Translations under genes and position numbers: made by a program | Shown: one piece after another, positions 1-8,737 of the stretch | Numbering within the stretch: the stretch's first letter is position 1 | How the letters are laid out: each line of letters starts with the position of its first letter | Assembly: GCA_019634615.1 (NCBI GenBank) | Contig: JAHCAZ010000003.1 | Span: 1-64,000, forward strand | Direction of reading: 5' to 3' | Origin: Opitutaceae bacterium | Lineage (GTDB): Bacteria > Verrucomicrobiota > Verrucomicrobiia > Opitutales > Opitutaceae | DNA length: 64,000 nucleotides | Notes under the pieces: model-generated | Databases searched by the model: none | What the model saw: the letters and a program-made list of their open reading frames with translations, nothing else | What the model was told of the DNA's origin: nothing

Positions 1-365
1 ATGGCTTGATGGACAACATGCTGGCGGTCCTGGAGTATCCCCGCGCCACGGCGACCGTACGGACGAGTATCGTCGAGGTTGAGGGGGGCGCACGGCGGCA
101 TCTGGCGCTGTGCGGCACCGAAGGGACGTTTCACATTCAGCCGCTGGACGACCCGAAAGCCCAGATCGCGTTCTCTCAACAGCGCGGGCGGTTCAAGCAA
201 GGCTATCAGGACGTGACGTTCCTCAAGTACACGCGGTACGTGGCCGATGCAGCGGATCTGGCGAAGATTGTGCGGCATGAGAAGGACGCCGACTTCTCCT
301 ACGAGCACGACCTGGCCGTCCAGCGAACCGTGCTCCTTGCCAGCGGGCTTCCGATCGATGCCTAG
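1..365 (+). CDS. Gfo/Idh/MocA family oxidoreductase, 3' end only
   Basis: This is the C-terminal part of a gene that starts before the window; the frame is open to the left edge and stops at 363-365. The roughly 120 visible residues match the C-terminal sheet domain of NAD(P)-dependent sugar dehydrogenases of the Gfo/Idh/MocA family, with the typical 'AVLEYPR..ATVR' strand and 'LCGTEGTFHIQPL' turn. The Rossmann half and catalytic lysine lie outside the window, so the substrate cannot be judged. The downstream sulfatase follows closely and may be co-transcribed, which would fit breakdown of sulfated sugars; that link is inference. Confidence 0.8.
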   Translation, partial: GLMDNMLAVLEYPRATATVRTSIVEVEGGARRHLALCGTEGTFHIQPLDDPKAQIAFSQQRGRFKQGYQDVTFLKYTRYVADAADLAKIVRHEKDADFSYEHDLAVQRTVLLASGLPIDA

Positions 366-417
366 TTCCGTCGGTTGGGCTTTGGCTGTGACTTCGGTAT
401 CGATTGCCGGCTTGCGG

Positions 418-1959
418 ATGAGGTGCTGGGCACAGCCGATCCTGCTCTTTGCGCTCAGTGCTGCATGCACGGTCGGTGCCGAAACAACGCCTTCACGGCC
501 GAATGTGCTGATCATCATGACCGATCAGCATCGCTGGGACGCGCTCGGGGCGAATGGGAATCGCATCATTCAAACGCCGCATCTCGACCGGTTGGCGGCG
601 GAGGGGGCCAACTTCACGCATTGCTTTGTACAGGCGCCCGTCTGTGTGCCGTCGCGAGTCAGCTTTTTCACGGGACGCTATCCGCATTCGCACAAGAATC
701 GTGTGAACTATACGCCCCTTGATCGCCGCGAAGTGTTGATGCAGGCGCGGTTGCGGGACGCCGGGTATACGACCGCGGCAATCGGCAAGCTGCACTACTT
801 CCCGCCCGACGAACAGGAAGCCCGTCGGACTGGCTTTGACATCGTCGAACTTCACGACGCCGTGGCGTCGCTCGACCGCTTCTCGACATATGTCGCCTGG
901 AGAAAGCAGCACGACCCGCGAGCGGACGTTGGCTATCGAGAACTGGCCCGGGATGTTCCCCCGGACAAGAACCCGTTCCGTCAGGCGATCGACGAGCGAT
1001 ACACAGAAACGGCCTGGGTTGGAGAGAGAACGCGGCACCATATTCGGGAACTCGCGGCGCTGGAGAAGCCGTTCTTCCTCTTCTCGTCGTTCTGGAAGCC
1101 GCACGCTCCCTTTGAAGTGCCGCAACCGTTCGATGCGATCTATGACGATGTTGCGATTCTCTTGCCGCAACCGATGTCACTGGCCGAGGTCACGCGTCTC
1201 CCTCCACCATTGCGGTTGCTCATTCTGCGAGGCAATCCGGTCTACGACACCGATCGTGACCGTCTGCAGTGGATGTATCGCAGTTACTACGGGGCCATCA
1301 CTCATGTCGACCGTGAAGTGGGCCGCGTCCTGGAGGAACTCGACCGTGCGGGCATCGCAGACAACACCATCGTCGTGTTCACATCGGATCACGGGGATCA
1401 GCTTCTGGAGCATGGGTTGCTGGGGAAAAACTGCTTCTTTGAAGCGTCCGTCCGCGTGCCGTTCATCATTCGTTATCCCCCGCAGATCAAACCGGCGCAG
1501 TATGACGAGTTGGTCGAATCCATCGACCTGCTGTCGACGCTGTTTGAACTCGCGGGTCTGCCGGAGCCGTACGAAAACCAGGGGCGGAGTCTTGTTCCAC
1601 TGATCGCCGACGCGGGTCGAGCATACGAGCCGCGCGAGGCGGTCTTCAGTGAGAACGTCATCCCGGAGGTGATCACGACCGGGAGTCTCGATTTCGAGTT
1701 CGAGAAGGGCCGCGGCATCAAGGGCGTCCGGCATCCCGACGCCAAGATGGTTCGCACACGCGACTGGAAGTACGTCTACTACCCCGACGGCTATGCGGAG
1801 CTTTATGACCTCAATGCCGATCCGCAGGAGATGCACAATCTGGCCGGCGAACCCGCGCACACCGATGTTGAGACGTCAATGAAAGACCGCCTGCTCCACT
1901 GGCTCACGACGGCCGACGAAGCCGATCAGATCGCACCGCGCTGGTTGCGCGCGGAGTAA
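418..1959 (+). CDS. Secreted type I sulfatase
   Basis: Arylsulfatase-type enzyme of the alkaline phosphatase superfamily that hydrolyses sulfate esters, probably on polysaccharides. From ATG 418 the 513-residue product begins with a clean signal peptide (hydrophobic residues 7-20, cut near GA-ETT), so it should be exported. The metal-binding 'IIMTDQHR' is at residues 32-39. The sulfatase signature C-V-P-S-R is at 76-80, with Cys76 the residue converted to formylglycine, and a 'SDHGD' metal motif lies further on. An in-frame ATG at 358 overlaps the preceding stop and would add 20 residues; I prefer 418 for its normal signal peptide. By eye GC is lower than in the rest of the window. Confidence 0.9.
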   Translation: MRCWAQPILLFALSAACTVGAETTPSRPNVLIIMTDQHRWDALGANGNRIIQTPHLDRLAAEGANFTHCFVQAPVCVPSRVSFFTGRYPHSHKNRVNYTPLDRREVLMQARLRDAGYTTAAIGKLHYFPPDEQEARRTGFDIVELHDAVASLDRFSTYVAWRKQHDPRADVGYRELARDVPPDKNPFRQAIDERYTETAWVGERTRHHIRELAALEKPFFLFSSFWKPHAPFEVPQPFDAIYDDVAILLPQPMSLAEVTRLPPPLRLLILRGNPVYDTDRDRLQWMYRSYYGAITHVDREVGRVLEELDRAGIADNTIVVFTSDHGDQLLEHGLLGKNCFFEASVRVPFIIRYPPQIKPAQYDELVESIDLLSTLFELAGLPEPYENQGRSLVPLIADAGRAYEPREAVFSENVIPEVITTGSLDFEFEKGRGIKGVRHPDAKMVRTRDWKYVYYPDGYAELYDLNADPQEMHNLAGEPAHTDVETSMKDRLLHWLTTADEADQIAPRWLRAE

Positions 1960-2521
1960 CGGCGACTTGTCCGTGCCGGAAGCAGCCGACCTCATGATCA
2001 TTCACCATGCCGACTGCCTGCATGAAGGCGTAGCAGATCGTCGAGCCCACGAATTTGAAGCCGCGCTTGAGCAGGTCCTTGCTCAGCGCGTCGCTCTCGG
2101 GCGTGCGCGCCGGGACGTCGGCCATCGTGTGGCGCCGGTTCACGATCGGGCGGCCGCCGACGAAGGACCAGAGGTAACGGTCGAACGAGCCGAACTCCTG
2201 TTGCACAGCGAGAAACGCCTTCGCGTTCGCGATCGTGGCGGCGACCTTCAGGCGGTTACGGACGATCCCCGGGTCGGCGAGGAGGTGCGCGACCTTGCGG
2301 GCGTCGTAGCGCGCGATCTTCCTGGCGTCGAAATTATCAAAGGCGCGGCGGTAGTTTTCTCGCTTGTTCAGGACGGTGGTCCAGCTGAGCCCGGCCTGGG
2401 CGCCCTCGAGGATGAGGAGCTCGAACAGCGCGCGGTCGTCATGGAGGGGCACGCCCCACTCGGTGTCGTGATAGGTGAGATTCGGCTCAGCGTGAGCCCA
2501 GGCGCAGCGGGTGGGTTTCAT
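1904..2521 (-). CDS. tag: DNA-3-methyladenine glycosylase I
   Basis: Base-excision repair glycosylase that removes 3-methyladenine from alkylated DNA. The 205-residue product starts 'MKPTRCAWAH' and has the family's zinc-site elements: Cys6 near the N terminus, a histidine in 'LTYHDTEWG', and the C-terminal 'NDHEVGCFRH'. The middle 'LILEGAQAGLSWTTVLNKRENYRRAF' region is characteristic (core AGLSW). The frame continues about 20 residues past the usual CFRH end into the 3' end of the convergent sulfatase, giving a 56-nt tail-to-tail overlap. An upstream in-frame start at 2587 exists but adds non-conserved sequence. Confidence 0.95.
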   Translation of the reverse strand: MKPTRCAWAHAEPNLTYHDTEWGVPLHDDRALFELLILEGAQAGLSWTTVLNKRENYRRAFDNFDARKIARYDARKVAHLLADPGIVRNRLKVAATIANAKAFLAVQQEFGSFDRYLWSFVGGRPIVNRRHTMADVPARTPESDALSKDLLKRGFKFVGSTICYAFMQAVGMVNDHEVGCFRHGQVAVTPRATSAVRSDRLRRPS

Positions 2522-2582
2522 GGTGGTAGGCTGCACGATAGCCGAGACGGCTGACAGCGTTATGTCAGGAGCCGGATGGGGA

Positions 2583-2666
2583 ACCACTCATTCACACGAA
2601 TCTTTAGGAGATGTATGGAATCCGGGATTCCGGGCATTTCAGTGCCCATGAACGTGCATGAGTGGT
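2583..2666. repeat. Dispersed intergenic inverted repeat, family R1, copy a
   Basis: An 84-nt element bounded by ACCACTCAT at 2583-2591 and its complement ATGAGTGGT at 2658-2666. The interior carries a 'GGAATCCGGGATTCCGG' block followed by 'CATTTCAGTG'. Two related copies occur at 8664-8735 and 63942-64000. It fills the gap between tag and the VOC gene and contains no gene. Confidence 0.8.
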
Positions 2667-2686
2667 CTCTGCCTTGGGGGCTTTGC

Positions 2687-3172
2687 TTAGCTGGCCAGGA
2701 GGGCTTGCAGGTCGAGGGGACGTGTGACCATGGCGAGTTCGCCGGATGGGGTGCGGGGCCATTGGGACTCGGGTTTGTCCCAGTAGAGTTCGACGCCGTT
2801 GCCGTCGGGGTCGCGGAGGTAGAGCGCCTCGCTCACGCCGTGGTCGGACGCGCCGTCGAGCGGGACTTTGGCCGTGAGCAGGCGACGGAGGGCGTCGGCG
2901 AGGTCGGAACGGGTCGGATAAAGAATCGCCGTGTGGTAGAGGCCGGTGTGCCCGGGAGGCGGGGGCGTGCCGCCGAGGCTTTCCCAGGTGTTGAGCCCGA
3001 GGTGATGGTGGTACCCGCCGGCGGAGACGAACGCGGCCTGCGTGCCATAGCGCTGCATGAGCTGGAAGCCGAGGACCCCGCAGTAGAAACCGAGCGCGCG
3101 CTCGAGGTCGGCGACTTTGAGATGAACATGGCCGATGCGGGCACCGGCGGCGATGGGAGCGGAAGTGGACAT
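2687..3172 (-). CDS. VOC-superfamily protein, CatE-like
   Basis: A 161-residue vicinal oxygen chelate protein resembling catechol-2,3-dioxygenase/glyoxalase family members. It opens 'RIGHVHLKVADLERALGFYCGVLGF', the first beta-alpha-beta module with its metal histidine. It continues with 'YHHHLGLNTW' and ends with 'LYLRDPDGNGVELYWD', the module carrying the last acidic ligand. The start at 3172 gives the family N terminus; longer readings run through a non-homologous region. It diverges from the WYL regulator at 3257 and might be its target. The substrate is unknown. Confidence 0.85.
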   Translation of the reverse strand: MSTSAPIAAGARIGHVHLKVADLERALGFYCGVLGFQLMQRYGTQAAFVSAGGYHHHLGLNTWESLGGTPPPPGHTGLYHTAILYPTRSDLADALRRLLTAKVPLDGASDHGVSEALYLRDPDGNGVELYWDKPESQWPRTPSGELAMVTRPLDLQALLAS

Positions 3173-3256
3173 GCGAGGAAGGTGCTTGCAGACGCGGGAA
3201 ATGCAAAATGGGAAAATCCGCATTGGCAGGCCGCGGCCCGACGGCATCTTCGCCGC

Positions 3257-4210
3257 ATGAACCGCACAGACCGGCTGGTGGCCATGGTGATGCACCTGCA
3301 GGGGCGGCGCGTGGTGCGCGCGGCCGAGCTGGCGGCGCATTTCGAGGTCACGGAGCGCACGGTTTACCGCGACATCGCGGCGCTCAGCGAGGCCGGTGTG
3401 CCGATCTGCGGGGAGGCGGGGGTGGGGTACAGCCTGATGAAAGGCTACCAACTGCCGCCGGTGATGTTCACGGCCGAGGAGGCGTCGGCGTTGTTTGTCG
3501 GTGGGGAACTCGTCAAGGAATTCACCGACGCGTCCCTGCATGGTCCCATGGCCTCGGCCCTGGAAAAGCTCCGCGCCGTCCTGCCCCGCGACCGGCAGGA
3601 CCAGGTGGCGCGGCTGCTCGGCAACACCTTGGTCGTGGGCCGGCCTCGCGGCGCCGCGCCCGAGGCGGCGGGGCAACGTTGGCTCTTCACCGTGCAGCAG
3701 GGCGTGGTGCTGCAGCGGGTGCTGCGGATGGATTACCACGGGCGCGAGCGGGCCCACGACACGCGGCGCGACGTCGAACCGCTCGGCGTGGTGTTCTACG
3801 GTGGCGCGTGGTACCTCGTGGCGTGGTGCCGGCTCCGCACCGATTACCGCCATTTCCGCATCGACCGCATCCGCGGGCTCGAATTGCTGCCGGAGAAGTT
3901 TTCGCCGCGCCCGGATTTCTCGTTGGCCGAGCACATGCGGCAATCGGAGGCGCGGGAGCAGACCCTGGAAATCCGGATTTGGTTCGACCGGCGAGCCCTG
4001 GAGCGGGCGCGAGTGGAGAGCTACGCCACGCTCATCGCGGGGCCGGAGCGTGACGGGGGGACGGAGTTCACGCTTTACACCTACTCCCTCGACTGGGCGG
4101 CCCAGTGGCTCCTGTCCTTCGGCGCAAGCGCGGAGGCGCTGGCCCCGGCCAAGCTGCGGCACAAGATGCGCGCCCTGGCCGAGGCGGTGGCCAGGAAGCA
4201 TGCGCGATGA
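3257..4210 (+). CDS. WYL-domain transcriptional regulator (DeoR/YafY type)
   Basis: DNA-binding regulator of 317 residues. Residues about 5-60 form the helix-turn-helix ('RAAELAAHFEVTERTVYRDI'), followed by the wing 'GYSLMKGYQLPP'. The WYL domain includes 'PLGVVFYGGAWYLVAWCR' and 'FRIDRIRGLELL', and a C-terminal extension follows. WYL domains bind small ligands or nucleic acid ends to control the HTH. The ATG at 3257 starts exactly at the family N terminus. It is divergent from the VOC gene, so autoregulation or control of that gene across the 84-nt gap is plausible but not shown. Confidence 0.92.
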   Translation: MNRTDRLVAMVMHLQGRRVVRAAELAAHFEVTERTVYRDIAALSEAGVPICGEAGVGYSLMKGYQLPPVMFTAEEASALFVGGELVKEFTDASLHGPMASALEKLRAVLPRDRQDQVARLLGNTLVVGRPRGAAPEAAGQRWLFTVQQGVVLQRVLRMDYHGRERAHDTRRDVEPLGVVFYGGAWYLVAWCRLRTDYRHFRIDRIRGLELLPEKFSPRPDFSLAEHMRQSEAREQTLEIRIWFDRRALERARVESYATLIAGPERDGGTEFTLYTYSLDWAAQWLLSFGASAEALAPAKLRHKMRALAEAVARKHAR

Positions 4211-4238
4211 GGGTCAACGAGAGATAGGGCTTCGATTT

Positions 4239-4316
4239 GGGTAGCGCCCGGCCTCCGGACGGGCGGTTCGGCGTGCGCATGCCCAACACCGCCCGTCCGG
4301 AGGCCGGGCGCTACCC
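4239..4316. repeat. Long perfect inverted repeat (R3)
   Basis: Two perfectly complementary 29-nt arms (4239-4267 and 4288-4316) around a 20-nt loop, beginning GGGTAGCGCC and ending GGCGCTACCC. It lies 29 nt after the WYL stop and could fold in RNA and act as a processing or termination element. It lacks a T-run, so I call it a repeat rather than a terminator. No coding sequence is seen between 4211 and 4434. Confidence 0.85.
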
Positions 4317-4434
4317 ACTGAGGTGAAACTCCTAGACGCGGCGTCGCGGTGAGATTTTTCGGAATCGGAACGCTCCTGACATAAGGCTGTCAGGACCGTG
4401 CGCTACGCTGTCTGAACACACCACCGCCTTCACC

Positions 4435-4875
4435 ATGCACACCCAGGAATTTCCGGTCTTTCCGTCGCCGTTTGTCACCGGGCTCGTCACGGCCCGTCTG
4501 TTCGATACGTGGGATTTTTATACCGAGCGTCTCGGCTTCCGCACCGTTGCCGAGGGGCAAGGCTGTGTGCGCCTGCTGCATCCCTGCGGGGCGCAGCTTG
4601 TGCTGATCTGCGAGGAATGTGGTGCAACCCCGGCGGCCTTGGTCAGCCGGGTCGAGGGTCGTGGCTTCTGGTTTGCGCTGGAGGTGGCCGACGTCGCGGC
4701 TGAGCGCCGACGCCTGGTGGCCGCAGGGACCAAGCTCGCTGACCTGCCGTCGGCCCCTTGTTGGCCGGAGGGCAGCTTCATGGTGACCGATCCGAATGGC
4801 GTGCTGGTCGCCATCCTGCCCCGCGCGGGCTCGGTCTCTCGCGCCACGCCGGACATCCTTGCCGCCGTGGCGTGA
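4435..4875 (+). CDS. VOC-superfamily protein, bleomycin-resistance/glyoxalase-like
   Basis: A 146-residue member of the vicinal oxygen chelate fold. The first half has 'FDTWDFYTERLGFRTVAEGQG' and the second 'GFWFALEVADVAAERRRLVAAG' followed by 'GSFMVTDPNGVLVAIL', the usual paired modules ending in the DPNG turn. Members sequester drugs or act as small-molecule isomerases or dioxygenases; nothing here fixes a substrate. The ATG at 4435 is preceded by a C-rich leader without a Shine-Dalgarno sequence, as at many starts in this window. It converges on the oxidoreductase at 4891. Confidence 0.82.
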   Translation: MHTQEFPVFPSPFVTGLVTARLFDTWDFYTERLGFRTVAEGQGCVRLLHPCGAQLVLICEECGATPAALVSRVEGRGFWFALEVADVAAERRRLVAAGTKLADLPSAPCWPEGSFMVTDPNGVLVAILPRAGSVSRATPDILAAVA

Positions 4876-4890
4876 GGTGGCGGACAAGCA

Positions 4891-5949
4891 CTACCGGATG
4901 CGCACTTCCTTGCCGGTCTTCGCCGAGAGATAGATCGCATCGAGGATCTTCTGGACGGCGAGGGACTCGGTCATGGGGACGTGGGGCTTGGCCTTGCCGA
5001 GGAGGCAGTCGATGAAGTGCACCATGCGGTTGGGCGTCACGAGGTCGGCGCGAGGGGTCACCAGCTCGGTGATGTAACCTTGCTTGCCGGGCCGGCAAAG
5101 CTTGAGCGGCGGCAAGATGAGGCCGGCCTCGGTGCCGAAGAGCTGGGTGCCGTTGTAGTCGGGCTCGGGCTGGTGGGCGGCCCACGAGGCCTCGAGCAGG
5201 ACGGTGCGGCCGCTCTTCAGCTTGATGAGGGCGAGGGATAGGTCGTCGACATCGAAGGGCGCGCGCGGGTCGATCTCGCTCTTACCCCAGCCGCCGTTGC
5301 CCTGGCCGAGTCGGCCGAGTTGCGAGTAGGTCTGGCCGCTGACAGCCGCGGCGTCGAACTCGCCCATGAGGTACAGGCAGCGGTCGAGGGCATGCACGCC
5401 GATGTCGTAGGTGCAGCCGCCGCCGGCGAAGCGCTTCTGGGTGAACCACGAGCCGATGCGCGGAATGCCGGCACGGCGGGTCCAGGCGGTCTTGGCGTGA
5501 TAGACGTCGCCGAGCACGCCGTCAGTGACGAGCTGCTTGGCCGTCTGTACGTCGGGCGTGAACCGGATGTTCTGGCCGACCATGAGCAGGCGCTTGCCCT
5601 GTTTCGCCGTCGCCACGAGTTGGGCGGCGTCACGGGCGTTGGTCGCCATCGGCTTGTCGAGCATCACGTGCTTGCCGGCGCGGAGGGCGGCGAGGGCGAC
5701 CTTGGCGTGCAGGTAGTTGGGCAGCGCGATCGAGACGACGTCGATATCGGCGCGGCGCAGCAGCTTGCGGTAATCGGTGACGAGTTCCTTGATCCCGAAC
5801 CGGTCGGCGGCCTCGCGTCCGCGGGCTGGAGAGGTTTCCGCCAGCGCCACGACCTTGGCGGCCGGGTGCTGCTGGAACGAGTTGATGTGATCGAGGCCGA
5901 TGGCCCCGGCGCCGATGACGGCGACATTGAAGGTGTCTTTTTTGGGCAT
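4891..5949 (-). CDS. Gfo/Idh/MocA family oxidoreductase
   Basis: NAD(P)-dependent sugar or cyclitol dehydrogenase of 352 residues. The Rossmann motif is 'VAVIGAGAIGLDHI' at the N terminus, the catalytic lysine sits in 'GKHVMLDKPMA', and 'GGGCTYDIGVHALDRCLYLMGE' is the substrate-domain motif with the conserved Asp and His. Start 5949 (ATG) has a GGAG eight nucleotides upstream, one of few Shine-Dalgarno-like sites here. It lies just downstream of an isomerase gene (13-nt gap), so the pair probably forms an operon for interconverting an inositol-like or keto-sugar substrate; the exact compound is unknown. Confidence 0.92.
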   Translation of the reverse strand: MPKKDTFNVAVIGAGAIGLDHINSFQQHPAAKVVALAETSPARGREAADRFGIKELVTDYRKLLRRADIDVVSIALPNYLHAKVALAALRAGKHVMLDKPMATNARDAAQLVATAKQGKRLLMVGQNIRFTPDVQTAKQLVTDGVLGDVYHAKTAWTRRAGIPRIGSWFTQKRFAGGGCTYDIGVHALDRCLYLMGEFDAAAVSGQTYSQLGRLGQGNGGWGKSEIDPRAPFDVDDLSLALIKLKSGRTVLLEASWAAHQPEPDYNGTQLFGTEAGLILPPLKLCRPGKQGYITELVTPRADLVTPNRMVHFIDCLLGKAKPHVPMTESLAVQKILDAIYLSAKTGKEVRIR

Positions 5950-5962
5950 GGGGAAGTCTCCG

Positions 5963-6700
5963 TTAGGCGCGGCCCCAGGTGCGGAGCTGCTGGAAGGAGC
6001 GGCGGCAGGACTCGAGCGGGTCGAAATTGTACTGCTCGACCTCGACGATGTACCACTCGACGGCGCCGATGCTCTCGGCGGCGGCGAAGACCTTGGCGAA
6101 ATCGACGGGGCCGCCACCGATCTCCTTCTCGTCCTTGAGGTGCAGCGTGCGGATGCGGCGGCCCTGTTCGCGGATGAAGGCGGCGGGGTCCTTCCCGCCG
6201 ACCTGCACCCAGTAGACGTCGGCCTGGCAGGCGAGGTCGCGGGGCGCAGCGGCGTCGAGCATCCAGTCGAACACGCGGCGGCCGTCCACGACGGCGAACT
6301 CGGAGGAGTGATTGTGGAACGCGAACTGGATGCCGTGGGCGCGGAACGTCGCGCCGATGGTGCCGAGTTCCTCGCCGATGCGGGTGCAGGCGGCGCCGCT
6401 GTGGTAGTGATCGCGCGGCCAGCCGGGGCAGGTGACGTGCTTGGCGCCGAGGAGCAGGGCGTCGGACACGCAGCGGTTGAGGTTGGCCCGCAGGGCGTCG
6501 ATGCCCACGTGCATCCCGGCGCAGGTGAGGCCGTTGGCCTTCAGCGCGGCGGCGACGCCGTTCACGTCGAGATTGCCGTAGCCGGCGGTCTCGACGCCGG
6601 TGTAGCCGATCTTGGCGACTTCGGCCACAGTGCCGGCGAAATCGGTCTTCGTGCGGTCGCGCAGGGAATACAGTTGGAGGGCGACGGGGATGGAGGGCAT
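5963..6700 (-). CDS. Sugar phosphate isomerase/epimerase (AP endonuclease 2-like TIM barrel)
   Basis: A 245-residue TIM-barrel protein of the xylose isomerase-like superfamily. The N terminus 'PVALQLYSLRDRTKTDFAGTVAEVAKIGYTGVETAGYG' is typical. Candidate metal ligands are found in 'AFHNHSSEF', 'QADVYWVQVGG', 'TLHLKDEK' and 'WYIVEVEQ'. ATG 6700 starts at the family N terminus; an upstream in-frame codon at 6727 adds nine residues. It precedes the Gfo/Idh/MocA oxidoreductase in the same direction, a common partnership in sugar or inositol catabolism. Confidence 0.9.
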   Translation of the reverse strand: MPSIPVALQLYSLRDRTKTDFAGTVAEVAKIGYTGVETAGYGNLDVNGVAAALKANGLTCAGMHVGIDALRANLNRCVSDALLLGAKHVTCPGWPRDHYHSGAACTRIGEELGTIGATFRAHGIQFAFHNHSSEFAVVDGRRVFDWMLDAAAPRDLACQADVYWVQVGGKDPAAFIREQGRRIRTLHLKDEKEIGGGPVDFAKVFAAAESIGAVEWYIVEVEQYNFDPLESCRRSFQQLRTWGRA

Positions 6701-6828
6701 AGGAAGCGGCGTCGCGCCAAACAGCATGGCGCCAACGCCGGGTCCGACTGTAGCGATGCGGGCGGTCGGGGCGCAATCGCCTTTGTGGTGCTTGCGCTCC
6801 GCCGCTCCACTCCCACGCTGGGCCGCCC

Positions 6829-8652
6829 ATGGCGTTGCTTAGTCTGCTCAATATCAACCTCAGCTTCGGCGGTCCTGCGGTCCTCGAGAACCTGAATTTC
6901 CAGGTCGATCCGGGCGAGCGCGTCTGCCTGCTCGGGCGCAACGGGGCGGGCAAGACCACGCTGATGCGGGTCATCGCGGGTGAAATGCAGCCCGACTCAG
7001 GCGACGTGTTCCGCCCGGGTGGCGCGGTCTACACGCGGCTCACGCAGGATATCCCGGCCGACCTCCACGGGACGGTGCACGACATCGTCTACGCGGGGCT
7101 GCGCCCGAACGACGATCACCACGAGGAGGAGTGGGAGCGCGATGTGCGCGTCGAGGACCTGATCGCGCATGTGGCCGTGCCGTCCCAGGCGAAGTTCGAG
7201 GAACTCTCCGGCGGCCTGAAGCGCCGCGTGCTCCTGGCGCGGGCCCTGGCGGGGCAACCCGACCTCCTGCTACTCGACGAGCCGACCAACCACCTCGATC
7301 TCGAATCCATCCTCTGGCTCGAGGAGTTCCTCCTCGAGGAGAAGCTCGCGCTGTTCTTCGTGACCCACGACCGGGCGTTTTTGCGCCGGCTGGCGACGCG
7401 CATCGTCGAACTCGACCGCGGCCGGCTCGCGAGCTGGGCCTGCGACTACGACACCTACCTCGTGCGCAAGGAGGAGGTCATGCTGGCCGAGGAGGTGCAG
7501 CAGGCGGCCTTCGACAAGAAGCTCGCGCAGGAGGAGGCCTGGTCGCGCCGGAAGCCCGGTGCGCAGCGCAAGCGCTCCGGCGCCCGCCTCGAGGCGCTGC
7601 AGGTCATGCGCGCGGAACGCGCCGCCCGGCGCGAACGCTCGGGCAACGTCACGCTCAAGCTCGCCGAGGCGGACCGCTCCGGCGTGAAGGTCATCGAGGC
7701 CGAGAACCTGTCGTTCGGTTATCCCGGCGGCCCGCTGCTCGTGAAGGATTTCTCCACGATGCTCACGCGCGGCGACAAACTCGGGCTCATCGGCCCGAAC
7801 GGCGCGGGCAAGACCACTTTCATCAAGTTGCTGCTCGGCCAGCTTGCGCCCACGAGCGGCACGCTGAAGCTCGGCACCAACCTCGAGGTGCTGTACTTCG
7901 ACCAGATGCGGGACCAGATCAAGGGCGACCTGACCGTGGCCGACAACATCGCCGACGGCAACGAGACCGTGACCATCAACGGCCGCACGCGGCACGTCAT
8001 CAGCTACCTGCAGGATTTCCTCTTCGAGCCGGCCCGGGCGCGCACGCCGGCACGGGTGCTGTCGGGCGGCGAGCGCAACCGGCTGCTGCTCGCGCGGCTG
8101 TTCACGCGTCCGGCCAACGTGCTGGTCATGGACGAACCGACGAACGACCTCGATGCCGAGACGCTCGACCTGCTCGAGGATCTGCTCGTGGAATATCAGG
8201 GCACGCTGCTGGTGGTGAGTCACGACCGTGACTTCCTCGACAACGTCGTCACGAGCACGCTGGTGTTCGAGGGCGACGGGCGGATCGGCGAGTATGTCGG
8301 CGGCTATTCCGACTGGGTTCGGGAGAAGGAAAAGCGGGCGGCGGCGGAGAAGGCACGCGAAGCGCAGAAGGCGGCAGCCGAGTCCGGTGCGCGCGGACCA
8401 GGGTCGGCGACCCCGGCTACAGGAAAGGGCCGCAAGCTCACGAACAAGGAGCAGAAGGAACTCGCCGAGCTGCCGGCGCGGATCGAGGCGCTTGAAAAGG
8501 AACAGGCTGAGCTGACGACCAAGCTGGCCGATCCCGTCTTCTACAAGACGGCCGGCGCCAAATTTGCCGAGGTCAAGGCGCGCCTCGACACGATCGAGGC
8601 CGAGCACGCCAAGGCTTTTGCGCGCTGGGAAGAACTGGAAGCGCTGAAGTAA
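6829..8652 (+). CDS. ABC-F family ATPase, Uup-like
   Basis: A soluble protein of 607 residues with two ABC ATPase domains and no membrane segment. Domain 1 has Walker A 'GRNGAGKTT', signature 'LSGGLKRR' and Walker B 'LLLLDEPTNHLD'. Domain 2 has 'GPNGAGKTT', 'LSGGERNR' and 'VLVMDEPTNDLD'. A charged linker separates them and a lysine- and glutamate-rich coiled-coil tail (about residues 500-607) matches Uup. ABC-F proteins act on ribosomes or, for Uup, on branched DNA intermediates. The symbol is left blank because Uup and other ABC-F subgroups cannot be fully separated by eye. Confidence 0.93.
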   Translation: MALLSLLNINLSFGGPAVLENLNFQVDPGERVCLLGRNGAGKTTLMRVIAGEMQPDSGDVFRPGGAVYTRLTQDIPADLHGTVHDIVYAGLRPNDDHHEEEWERDVRVEDLIAHVAVPSQAKFEELSGGLKRRVLLARALAGQPDLLLLDEPTNHLDLESILWLEEFLLEEKLALFFVTHDRAFLRRLATRIVELDRGRLASWACDYDTYLVRKEEVMLAEEVQQAAFDKKLAQEEAWSRRKPGAQRKRSGARLEALQVMRAERAARRERSGNVTLKLAEADRSGVKVIEAENLSFGYPGGPLLVKDFSTMLTRGDKLGLIGPNGAGKTTFIKLLLGQLAPTSGTLKLGTNLEVLYFDQMRDQIKGDLTVADNIADGNETVTINGRTRHVISYLQDFLFEPARARTPARVLSGGERNRLLLARLFTRPANVLVMDEPTNDLDAETLDLLEDLLVEYQGTLLVVSHDRDFLDNVVTSTLVFEGDGRIGEYVGGYSDWVREKEKRAAAEKAREAQKAAAESGARGPGSATPATGKGRKLTNKEQKELAELPARIEALEKEQAELTTKLADPVFYKTAGAKFAEVKARLDTIEAEHAKAFARWEELEALK

Positions 8653-8663
8653 GGACTCAGGAT

Positions 8664-8735
8664 AACCACTGATCTACACTGATTCGGGCTCTGGATTCCC
8701 GTCATTTCAGTGAAAATAAGTGTGCATCAGTGGTT
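8664..8735. repeat. Dispersed intergenic inverted repeat, family R1, copy b
   Basis: A 72-nt element with termini AACCACTGAT (8664-8673) and ATCAGTGGTT (8726-8735), perfect complements. The interior 'GGATTCCCGTCATTTCAGTG' matches copy a. It sits exactly between the convergent ABC-F and korB stop codons, so it may also serve as a bidirectional 3' structure. Confidence 0.85.
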
Positions 8736-8737
8736 TT

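Noticed and set aside
2576..3256. N-terminal extension of the WYL regulator
   Set aside because: It runs antisense through the VOC gene. The regulator's family N terminus begins at 3257.
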